A stretch of 64,000 bases of DNA from Bacteroidota bacterium (lineage in GTDB: Bacteria; Bacteroidota; Bacteroidia; Chitinophagales; Saprospiraceae). Each line of letters starts with the position of its first letter. The stretch's first letter is position 1. Location: positions 124,001 to 188,000 of the forward strand of contig WGNL01000007.1 of the NCBI GenBank assembly GCA_016124585.1. The letters are read 5' to 3'. A model generated the notes under the pieces. It worked only from the letters and a program-made list of their open reading frames with translations. It was not told where the DNA came from and ran no database searches. Positions 16,152 to 23,402 of this stretch are shown piece by piece. The position numbers were made by a program, and so were the translations under genes.

Positions 16152-18221
16152 ATGTTGAAAAATATGATAGTCCAGCCGCCCATTGCGCCAGCAAAACCAA
16201 AAGAAATGACCGAACACGGCCACACCCGCATTGACCCTTACTACTGGCTCAACGAACGGGATAACCCTGAAGTCATTGCCTACTTAAACGCCGAAAACGC
16301 TTATCGGGAGGAAGTGATGGCAGATCTAAAAGACCTACAGGAGGAGCTTTTTCAAGAAATAAAGGGCCGCATCAAGGAAAAGGATGAAAGCGTGCCACAA
16401 TTCAACAACGGCTACTGGTACTACCACCGTTTCGTGGAAGGCGGGGAGTACCCCATCCATTGCCGCAAGGCAACGACCCTTGATGCACCAGAGCAAATCA
16501 TGATTGATGTAAACGAATTGGCCAAACCATTCGACTACTACCACGCCACGAGTTTGACTGTCAGCCCAGATAACCGCATCCTGGCTTATGCGGAAGATAC
16601 CGTCAGCCGTCGGATATATACCATCGTTTTCAAAGACTTGGAAACGGGCAAATTGCTATCCGACAGTATCCCGAATACCGACGGCAGCTTCGTCTGGGCC
16701 AACGACAACCAGACACTTTTTTATGGGATAAAGGACGAAACCTTGCGCTGTTTCAAAATCATGAAGCACCGACTCGGCACCGATGCCAGTACAGACTCGG
16801 TGGTTTTTCATGAGGAAGACCCTACCTTCAACCTGGATATTGGAAAGACCAAAAGCCGCAAATACTTGCTCATTGCTTCCTCGCAAACCATCTGCGACGA
16901 GTACCGCTACCTTGATGCCGATACGCCAGATGGCGAATGGCAGGTCTTTCTGCCACGGGAACGAAAACTCGAATACAGCCTTGACCACGGCGACCAATGG
17001 TACATACGTACCAACCTGAATGCCCTAAACTTCCGCCTAATGAGTGCGAAGGAAGGGAGTACCGACAAGGCTGAATGGCAGGAAGTAATTGCTCACCGCC
17101 CAGATGTTTATCTTGAAAACTTTACGCTGTTCAAGTCGCACCTCGTACTGGAGGAGCGCATCAACGGCATCGTGAACATCCGCATCAAATCTTGGGATGG
17201 TAGCCAAGACGGCTACGTGGATTTTGGGGAGGACAGTTACGTAGCACATGCCGCCAACAATCCCGAATTCGGCAGTCCAAACCTGCGCCTTGCCTATACC
17301 TCCCTCACCACTCCTAGCAGTGTTTTCGAGGTTAACCTTGCCTCAAAAGGCAAGACGCTGCTAAAACAACAGGAAGTGCTCGGTGGCTTTGACCGAAACA
17401 ACTACGTTAGTGAGCGCATCTACGCTACCGCACGGGATGGCGTGAAGGTGCCCATTTCCATTGTTTACCGAAAAGGATATAAAAAAAATGGCACGGAGCC
17501 GATCCTCCTCTATGCTTATGGCAGCTATGGTTACAGCATTGACCCCAATTTCAGCGCTGCCCGGCTTAGCTTACTGGATAGAGGTTTTGCTTACGCAATA
17601 GCGCATATTCGGGGTGGGCAGGAGATGGGTCGCCACTGGTACGAGGACGGCAAGCTGCTGAAAAAGCAGAACACTTTCAACGATTTCGTGGACTGCGGCG
17701 ACTACCTCGTGGCCCAGCATTACACCAGCCCCGACCACCTCTTCGCCATGGGCGGCAGCGCTGGCGGCCTACTAATGGGCGCTGTCGTGAACATGCGCCC
17801 CGACCTCTTCAAGGGCGTGGTGGCCGCTGTACCTTTCGTGGATGTAGTGACGACCATGCTCGACGAGACCATCCCCTTAACCACTTTCGAGTGGGATGAA
17901 TGGGGTAACCCAAAAGACCTTGAGTTTTATAAGTACATGCTCAGCTATTCACCGTACGATCAAGTGGAGCGCAAGGACTATCCCGCCATGTTAGTGACAA
18001 CTGGCTTGCATGATTCGCAGGTGCAGTATTTCGAGCCCGCAAAGTGGGTCGCAAAGCTACGTACAATGAAAACAGATAAGAACCCACTGCTCATGCATAC
18101 CAACATGGACGCCGGACACGGTGGGCAGTCGGGCCGCTTTCGGGCATTCAAGGAAGTGGCGATGGAATATGCGTTTATGCTGGACTTGGCGGGGAAAGCC
18201 GTTTTGAGGGATGAGGAATGA
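16152..18221 (+). CDS. ptrB: Oligopeptidase B-like S9 family serine peptidase
   Basis: 689 aa, the normal oligopeptidase B length. An N-terminal seven-bladed propeller (starting HGHTRIDPYYWLNERDNPEVIAYL) is followed by an alpha/beta hydrolase domain. The catalytic Ser lies in MGGSAGGLLMGA (about residue 537), the Asp in the TTGLHDSQVQY region and the His in DAGHGGQSGRF (about 655). The stretch PFVDVVTTMLDETIPLTT is almost diagnostic for oligopeptidase B. It cleaves short peptides after Arg/Lys. No signal peptide is evident, so it is probably cytoplasmic. A monocistronic unit; a REP-like hairpin lies just downstream. Confidence 0.94.
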   Translation: MLKNMIVQPPIAPAKPKEMTEHGHTRIDPYYWLNERDNPEVIAYLNAENAYREEVMADLKDLQEELFQEIKGRIKEKDESVPQFNNGYWYYHRFVEGGEYPIHCRKATTLDAPEQIMIDVNELAKPFDYYHATSLTVSPDNRILAYAEDTVSRRIYTIVFKDLETGKLLSDSIPNTDGSFVWANDNQTLFYGIKDETLRCFKIMKHRLGTDASTDSVVFHEEDPTFNLDIGKTKSRKYLLIASSQTICDEYRYLDADTPDGEWQVFLPRERKLEYSLDHGDQWYIRTNLNALNFRLMSAKEGSTDKAEWQEVIAHRPDVYLENFTLFKSHLVLEERINGIVNIRIKSWDGSQDGYVDFGEDSYVAHAANNPEFGSPNLRLAYTSLTTPSSVFEVNLASKGKTLLKQQEVLGGFDRNNYVSERIYATARDGVKVPISIVYRKGYKKNGTEPILLYAYGSYGYSIDPNFSAARLSLLDRGFAYAIAHIRGGQEMGRHWYEDGKLLKKQNTFNDFVDCGDYLVAQHYTSPDHLFAMGGSAGGLLMGAVVNMRPDLFKGVVAAVPFVDVVTTMLDETIPLTTFEWDEWGNPKDLEFYKYMLSYSPYDQVERKDYPAMLVTTGLHDSQVQYFEPAKWVAKLRTMKTDKNPLLMHTNMDAGHGGQSGRFRAFKEVAMEYAFMLDLAGKAVLRDEE

Positions 18222-18292
18222 GGGGTGAGGGTTGAATAAAGGGTGGGGGTAATTGCCAGAATGCTTTTGTGCGGCTACCACTACGCCCTTTT

Positions 18293-18370
18293 TTGTCATT
18301 GCCGCAGGCAAACTGCGACGTCAAGTGTGATGTCCCGCCTGACATCGCAGTTTGTCTACGGCAATGACAA
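18293..18370. repeat. 31-bp near-perfect palindromic (REP-like) element
   Basis: The arms 18293-18323 and 18340-18370 match at 28 of 31 positions, with a 16-nt centre. All three mismatches are transitions that leave G-U pairs in RNA. The arm starts TTGTCATTGCCG and contains CAAACTGCGA. It lies between ptrB and the STAND gene. Too long and symmetric for a simple terminator, and no T run follows. Confidence 0.8.
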
Positions 18371-18437
18371 AGCGGCGAGTACAGCGCTTGGTTTGAGATT
18401 TTAGGTTTGTTGTTAGAATAATACAATAAACCAGCTA

Positions 18438-18445
18438 TATCTTTG
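18438..18445 (+). promoter_or_regulatory. -7 box of the STAND NTPase gene
   Basis: TATCTTTG, 25 nt before the ATG at 18471. TTG trinucleotides at 18407 and 18410 are 25-28 nt upstream, so the -33 element is imperfectly spaced. Confidence 0.5.
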
Positions 18446-18470
18446 GCTCATCCATCATAAACAGGCCAAT

Positions 18471-20504
18471 ATGCCCCCATTCAATGACACCATTTTCCTA
18501 AGTCCCTATGCTCCCATCCCCGACCACGAGCGCCCGCTCGGCAGAGACGAAGATTTGCAAGAACTTACCCGAAGGTTGCAAGAAGCTGGACAGCTTGTCG
18601 TCGTGAAAGGGCTTGGCGGCATTGGCAAAAGTACCCTCGCCCGTTATTTTGTGGACACCCACCGCCAACAATACCGCCATATCGCTTGGGTAAAAGTAAA
18701 CAACGGCCTTCCTGCTGGTTTTTCACAGGACACTTATCTGCATGGCAAGCTTAATCTTGACCTCTCGCAAATACCACATGAATACGACCGCTTCATTGCA
18801 TGTTTAAATGCTTTGGAAAAACTCGAAGGTCCAAATCTGCTCGTGCTAGACAATGCCGTACAGGATGCTGCTTCCCAAAACTACCGCAGCCAATTGCCAA
18901 AAGCTCCCAAATGGCAGGTGTTGCTGACTAGCCGCTATGAACTGAATGGCTATTCCAAAATGGAATTGGGCAGACTCTCCAACGATGCCGCCCGCCAACT
19001 TTTTGAACGCTGCTACCAAAAACCCGTGGCAAATGAAACTTGGGCTGAAATCTACCAACTCACCGACGGTCATGCCCTTTCGCTTGAATTGTTTGGCAAA
19101 AGCTTGCACAAAACGCTGGGCAGGCTAGGGCCAGAAGGATTAGTGCAACGCCTAAAAGAAAAGAAACTCAATGACCCGGTGTTCCAACAGCACATCGCTT
19201 CCGAGCATAGTGGCGATGAAACCACTGTCTATGAGCATTTGCTTATCACTTTTAATTTATCTGAGTTTGGGGATTACACGATTTGGTTGTTTAAGCAGTT
19301 TGTTGCCTTGCCGCTGATACCACATCGCTTTGATGATTTGGTGGCTTTGCTCCAGATAGACGAGGAGGACAAAGATGATTTGCATAGTGCCTTGCTTTTT
19401 ATGGAAGAAACGGGTTGGTTGGAACGGGAAGGGGATGGGTTTTTGATGCATCCGATGGTGCGAGAGGTGGGGTATTATCTTTTTAAGCCGAAAGATGATG
19501 ATGTGATTAACCTAGTTGAGACAATTACGACATTATTAAACAGGAACGAGGAGAAAGGATTAATTTCGGAATATTATTCACTTAGACCTTTTGGCGAATC
19601 TATTCTTAACAATATTATTTGGAACAACAAGGGCAAACTTGGTGCTTTACAAAATAACTTGGGAGCTTTGTACCTATCAATAGGTGAGTTTAGAAATTCA
19701 ATATACATATTCCAAAAAGCACTAGAAATCACTGAAGATGAATTTGGATTTAACGATGAAAAAACAATCACTTGTTTGAGTAACCTAGCAATTAGTTATT
19801 CACGAACAGAAGAGTTTAGCAAATCCATTGAAAAACTACTTGAAGCACGTGCAAGAATTGAAGTTGAAACTGAATCAAATAAGAAATTAATTTCGTCCAT
19901 TGAAGGCAATTTAGGAGAAGTTTATAGATTGAATAATGATTTCGTAAATGCTGAAATCTTACTTGAGAAGTCAATTGTGAGAGACATAGAATTGTATGGT
20001 AAGGACGATATTGTTGTAGCAAGAAGGCTTAACAATTTAGGATTGGTATATGAAGGACAAGGGAAAAAAGAAAAAGGATGTGAAATTTTAGAACAAGCTT
20101 TAGAAATAATTTTGAAGAATCTCGATCCACAAAACCCTTTAGTAGCAAACGTCCAAAATAATCTTGCTTCTGCTTATCATAAATTGAGGCATCATGAAAA
20201 AGCCTACGAATTATCTATCATATCTTTACAAAGTAACATTAAGAATTATGGAAGAAAACATTATAGAGTGGGTATTCAGCATAATAATATTGGTTGGATT
20301 TTGATTGATATGAAACTATGGGAGAAAGCAATGATTGCTTTTCAAAATTCATTTGAGATTTTAAATGAAACTTTAGGTGACCAACACTCAGGCACACTAA
20401 GTTGTAAAAAAGGGCTCGACATCGTCCAAGCCCAACTCTCCAAAACCACCCTCCCCAAATCCAACCTCCGAAAAAAATTTAAGAAAGTTCGTTTAAAAAA
20501 ATAA
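18471..20504 (+). CDS. NB-ARC STAND NTPase with C-terminal TPR repeats
   Basis: 677 aa. The P-loop GLGGIGKST lies at residues 47-55, Walker B LLVLDNA at 123-129 and an LLTSRYE sensor motif at 151-157. A GxP-like segment TDGHALSLELFGKSL follows, then a helical winged region (about 230-330). Residues about 385-655 hold at least five TPRs of the 42-residue (kinesin-light-chain) type (NNLGALYLSIGEF, SNLAISYSRTEEF, NLGEVYRLNNDF, NNLGLVYEGQGK, NNLASAYHKLRHH). STAND proteins are ligand-sensing switches; some are antiphage sensors and others are regulators, and no effector domain is visible here. The N-terminal third uses GC-rich codons while everything after about 19,250 is AT-rich, as if the sensor half was replaced. 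Monocistronic. Confidence 0.88.
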   Translation: MPPFNDTIFLSPYAPIPDHERPLGRDEDLQELTRRLQEAGQLVVVKGLGGIGKSTLARYFVDTHRQQYRHIAWVKVNNGLPAGFSQDTYLHGKLNLDLSQIPHEYDRFIACLNALEKLEGPNLLVLDNAVQDAASQNYRSQLPKAPKWQVLLTSRYELNGYSKMELGRLSNDAARQLFERCYQKPVANETWAEIYQLTDGHALSLELFGKSLHKTLGRLGPEGLVQRLKEKKLNDPVFQQHIASEHSGDETTVYEHLLITFNLSEFGDYTIWLFKQFVALPLIPHRFDDLVALLQIDEEDKDDLHSALLFMEETGWLEREGDGFLMHPMVREVGYYLFKPKDDDVINLVETITTLLNRNEEKGLISEYYSLRPFGESILNNIIWNNKGKLGALQNNLGALYLSIGEFRNSIYIFQKALEITEDEFGFNDEKTITCLSNLAISYSRTEEFSKSIEKLLEARARIEVETESNKKLISSIEGNLGEVYRLNNDFVNAEILLEKSIVRDIELYGKDDIVVARRLNNLGLVYEGQGKKEKGCEILEQALEIILKNLDPQNPLVANVQNNLASAYHKLRHHEKAYELSIISLQSNIKNYGRKHYRVGIQHNNIGWILIDMKLWEKAMIAFQNSFEILNETLGDQHSGTLSCKKGLDIVQAQLSKTTLPKSNLRKKFKKVRLKK

Positions 20505-20665
20505 ATATTTTCCCTTATCTTCGCAATACATAACAAACCCAATTTCTTCATTATAAAACCCAATCAAAGCTTTTAGCAGTTAGCGTTTCAGTTCTAAATA
20601 AATGCCGGTCAATACAGGCCGGATTGCTTCTATCAATAATTCTATTTTGCGGGACATTTTCTAAA

Positions 20666-20683
20666 ATATGACATAGGTCATAT
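20666..20683. promoter_or_regulatory. CRP/FNR-like palindrome ATATGAC-N4-GTCATAT
   Basis: A perfect 7-bp inverted repeat with a 4-nt centre, of the size and TGAC/GTCA form bound by CRP/FNR-family regulators. No gene starts nearby; the next is at 21043. Confidence 0.35.
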
Positions 20684-20756
20684 ACTGCGTTACATTAGAC
20701 ATTTATTGCGTGTCATTGGTCATTGGTCATTTGGCGTCAGTGATATGGGATTTGTC

Positions 20757-20924
20757 AAATCCCATGCGTCCGATGCCATCGGACATGCCGCCGATGTCAA
20801 AATTGTTAACGCCGATGGCAAATCCCATGTGTCCGATACCGTCGGACACATCGTCGATGCCACCTGACACGTGTCCGATGGCAAAGTTGTTAATGCCGAT
20901 GGCAAATCCCACGTGTCCGCTTGC
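20757..20924. repeat. 21-bp variable minisatellite, eight units
   Basis: Eight consecutive 21-nt units start at 20757, 20778, 20799, 20820, 20841, 20862, 20883 and 20904. Most end CCGATGNC or close to it (20841 ends TCGATGCC, 20904 ends CCGCTTGC). Unit types recur as A-B-C-A-B-D-C-A: A begins AAATCCCA(T/C)G, C begins AAA(A/G)TTGTTAA. The period is a multiple of three, and reading frames through it give seven-residue repeats on both strands, but no convincing gene start is attached. Confidence 0.85.
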
Positions 20925-21042
20925 ATAAGATTTTTATCCGCTGGGGAGGATTGAAATAATAATTGGAAAGTCGTTAAATCTCTGCATTGTCCATAGGAGT
21001 ATTTTATCATCCATATTTTTTAATCTTCAAAAATTGTCAATT

Positions 21043-21435
21043 ATGACTAAAACAACCAAAGGCAGGATTAACCTTGCCAAAAGCCCGGAGGACATCCTCG
21101 CTCAAACCAAGAAAGTGTATGACAAACATGTGGCAGATGGTGCCACGTCGGCACTAAAAACCATGGAAGACTACGATTGGGACGTCAGCGGGCCTAAAAT
21201 TGCCATTGCACAGGGCCATCACGATGACGCATTACGCTACAAAGGCTTGATGGAGGAGGCTTATCGGGAACGGGACGTGCTGATACCGGAATTGAATGAG
21301 ATTAACCGAGCTTCTGCCGCCCAATTGAAGTCCATGAACCGCAAAAACCCCAAGCGGCTGACGGATTGGGGCTACGAGGTGGACGATACACCGCCAGTGT
21401 CAAAGAAAGCGAAGACGCCACCATCAGAAAGCTAA
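21043..21435 (+). CDS. Small hypothetical protein
   Basis: 130 aa from ATG 21043; a TTG three codons upstream is less likely. No signal peptide or membrane segment. The protein is hydrophilic, with a helical first half (SPEDILAQTKKVYDKHVADG), a central HHDDALRYKGLMEEAYRERDVLIPELNEINR helix and a C-terminal NPKRLTDWGYEVDD segment followed by a Lys/Pro/Ser tail. The NPK-x-L-x-x-WG(Y/F)-x-V ending seems familiar from uncharacterised Bacteroidota proteins, but I cannot name a family. It is preceded by the 21-bp minisatellite and ends at a strong terminator. Confidence 0.75.
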   Translation: MTKTTKGRINLAKSPEDILAQTKKVYDKHVADGATSALKTMEDYDWDVSGPKIAIAQGHHDDALRYKGLMEEAYRERDVLIPELNEINRASAAQLKSMNRKNPKRLTDWGYEVDDTPPVSKKAKTPPSES

Positions 21436-21515
21436 ATATATAAGTGGCCATGTAAGCGGTATTATTTTAAAAATACGGCTTTATATATGCTACACTATAT
21501 ACCACATATAATTAA

Positions 21516-21546
21516 AAAGGGGGCAATGCTTGACATTGCCCCCTTT
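21516..21546. terminator. Bidirectional rho-independent terminator
   Basis: A perfect 13-bp stem AAAGGGGGCAATG (21516-21528) / CATTGCCCCCTTT (21534-21546) with a 5-nt loop and flanking A and T runs. It separates the convergent genes ending at 21435 (+) and 21561 (-). Confidence 0.93.
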
Positions 21547-21560
21547 CTTTTTATTGCTGC

Positions 21561-22271
21561 TTACTCACAGGTCATATAATGCTCATATACATGCTCATTA
21601 AACTCTGACCATTTTATCTTATCAAACTTGGCCTTGAGCGTGGAGCACATGCCGTACATTTTATTGAACTCTTCGTCGTAGTTTTTCTTCTGCAATTTGA
21701 AAGCCGTTTGGCCACGAACCGAGACGTAGTAAGATTTCTCATCGCCACCTGCCATGGTCAGGGGGCCTACACCCAATGAAGCGGTTTCGCCAGCGTATGG
21801 GTCGTGGTACACCTTGATTTTGGTGCAAAATGCAGGGTTGAGCAACTGCATCAACATTGTCATTTTTTTCTTTTTTACCATAACTTCAGCTTGCTCAAAA
21901 TAGACGTAGCCTTCCTTGAACTTGTTGGGGTCAAGGGCATCATTATCCCATTTTTGAGCGTCGTAGGCTTGGTCGAGGGCTTTGTTCATCTTGTCCCAGC
22001 CGCTTTGTGGGAGGTACATGTGCTTGATTTGTTCAGGTTTCAGCTTCGATTTTTTACCCGATTCGTCCTCGATTTTTATTTCTTCAATGAGGCCTTTTTT
22101 ACGGTCGATGTTTTTGACATACACCTGCTTTTCGGAGCCGTCCATCATAGTCAGGTAGGCTATTTTTTTGCCGGAGAAAGAGAAGGAAGGTTCCAGGAAA
22201 TCCTGTGCCTTCAGACTAGCTGTGGCCAGCAATACTAGCGCTAGGAAAAGGGAGATTTTGGTTGATTTCAT
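21561..22271 (-). CDS. Secreted hypothetical protein
   Basis: 236 aa with a signal peptide (MKSTKISLFLALVLLATASLKAQ). The mature part begins with an SH3/PRC-like beta segment that would handle a modification or ligand (KKIAYLTMMDGSEKQVYVKNIDRKKGLIEEIKIEDESG). A Lys-rich amphipathic middle region follows (EQAEVMVKKKKMTMLMQLLNPAFC), ending with an acidic/aromatic region (SEFNEHVYEHYMTCE). Probably periplasmic or surface. I recognise no family with a known function. Monocistronic, sharing the terminator at 21516-21546. Confidence 0.75.
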   Translation of the reverse strand: MKSTKISLFLALVLLATASLKAQDFLEPSFSFSGKKIAYLTMMDGSEKQVYVKNIDRKKGLIEEIKIEDESGKKSKLKPEQIKHMYLPQSGWDKMNKALDQAYDAQKWDNDALDPNKFKEGYVYFEQAEVMVKKKKMTMLMQLLNPAFCTKIKVYHDPYAGETASLGVGPLTMAGGDEKSYYVSVRGQTAFKLQKKNYDEEFNKMYGMCSTLKAKFDKIKWSEFNEHVYEHYMTCE

Positions 22272-22375
22272 TAGTTGATGAATTTTTTATGATTAGGAAC
22301 AAAACACCCGAAGGAGATTGGCCACTGGCCATTTTCACAAAAAGGTGCTGCGCAAATATGCGATTTGTTCCAAAA

Positions 22376-22412
22376 AAATAACCGGACAACCTACTAGGAT
22401 GCCCGGTTATTT
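22376..22412 (-). terminator. Terminator of the cyclophilin gene
   Basis: A 10-bp stem AAATAACCGG (22376-22385) / CCGGTTATTT (22403-22412). On the minus strand it is followed by a run of T residues (A run at 22372-22378 on +). Confidence 0.8.
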
Positions 22413-22430
22413 GATGATTTGCTCGAAAGC

Positions 22431-23087
22431 TTACAGTTGGCCGCAGTCGGAAATTACAACAGCCACGGAAGTGCGGCCGCTTTGGCTACCTACCGCTTCC
22501 ATTTTCTTCACGACATCGTAACCCTCGATGACCTGACCGAAAACAACGTGGCGGCCATTCAGCCAAGGTGTCGTCTCAGTACAAATGAAGAACTGGGAGC
22601 CGTTGGTATTAGGGCCGGCATTGGCCATGCTCAGGATACCAGGGCCAGCATGTACACCCGCTTTGCCTTGGAAAGTCTCGTCAGGGAATTTGGCACCATA
22701 GATACTCTCGCCACCCGTGCCGTTGCCGTTGGTGAAGTCGCCACCTTGGCACATGAAAGCAGGGATAATGCGGTGAAATGAACTGCCTTTGTAGCTAAGT
22801 GGTTTGCCGCTCAAGCCAGTACCTTTTTCACCAGTGCAAAGTGCCCGAAAATTTTCGGCAGTCTTGGGCGCTGCATCCGCAAAGAGTTCAAACACGACCC
22901 GGCCAGCAGCTTCGCCACCGATAGTAATGTCAAAATAAACTTTAGGATTGGAAGGGTTTGGTGTTACTGGGGGGGTATAAGTAGCTGTAGACATAGGTGT
23001 TGTTGTTAGTGTTTGTGCAAGAAGTGAAGATGTCCCAAATGCCAGCATCAGTACGCCAGCGAGTAGAGATATGCTTACTTTTTTCAT
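22431..23087 (-). CDS. Exported cyclophilin-type peptidyl-prolyl cis-trans isomerase
   Basis: 218 aa. A signal peptide ([25 protein letters not shown]) is followed by a Thr/Pro-rich linker (about residues 26-50) and a complete cyclophilin domain: [36 protein letters not shown] and [15 protein letters not shown]. The catalytic Arg (FHRIIP) and the FxxQGGDF and QFFI motifs are intact. It should catalyse Xaa-Pro isomerisation in secreted proteins in the periplasm, a sensible function beside the many exported multi-domain proteins here. Own promoter (23186-23193) and terminator, so monocistronic. Confidence 0.95.
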   Translation of the reverse strand: MKKVSISLLAGVLMLAFGTSSLLAQTLTTTPMSTATYTPPVTPNPSNPKVYFDITIGGEAAGRVVFELFADAAPKTAENFRALCTGEKGTGLSGKPLSYKGSSFHRIIPAFMCQGGDFTNGNGTGGESIYGAKFPDETFQGKAGVHAGPGILSMANAGPNTNGSQFFICTETTPWLNGRHVVFGQVIEGYDVVKKMEAVGSQSGRTSVAVVISDCGQL

Positions 23088-23185
23088 GAATAAATTGGTT
23101 TAGATTATTAATTCGCCGAATGCTGACGGGCCTCGACTGCTCCGCCCGGTGAAGCGACGACCGGGAACGCCTTATTTTTACGCCG

Positions 23186-23193
23186 CAAATATA
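23186..23193 (-). promoter_or_regulatory. -7 box of the cyclophilin gene
   Basis: On the minus strand TATATTTG matches TAnnTTTG. It is flanked by GCCGC/GCGGC, forming a small palindrome. The implied leader is about 95 nt. The rest of the 315-bp divergent region (23088-23402) shows no other element I can name. Confidence 0.45.
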
Positions 23194-23402
23194 GCGGCTT
23201 GGTGTTTGGTGTTTCGTGTTTTTTGGGAAATTGCCAAGCTGCCTGTTCCTTTTCCAACCATTACCGTTCCAAGTAGCATCATATTGAATGAAAAGGATTA
23301 AGGGTAAACACAGAATTACTGCATCTTCCATTTGACCGCAATCAAACGCAGTCCGCCTCGCTTTCTTTTGCAAGATTTGTTAATCAATTTCAAAACTAAT
23401 AC

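Noticed and set aside
20757-20924. Possible CRISPR array (regular repeats)
   Set aside because: Units are 21 nt, contiguous without spacers and variable; no cas genes nearby.
20710-20928. ORFs across the 21-bp array as genes (both strands)
   Set aside because: Open frames on both strands follow from the multiple-of-three period; no promoter, credible start or domain; reported only as a repeat.
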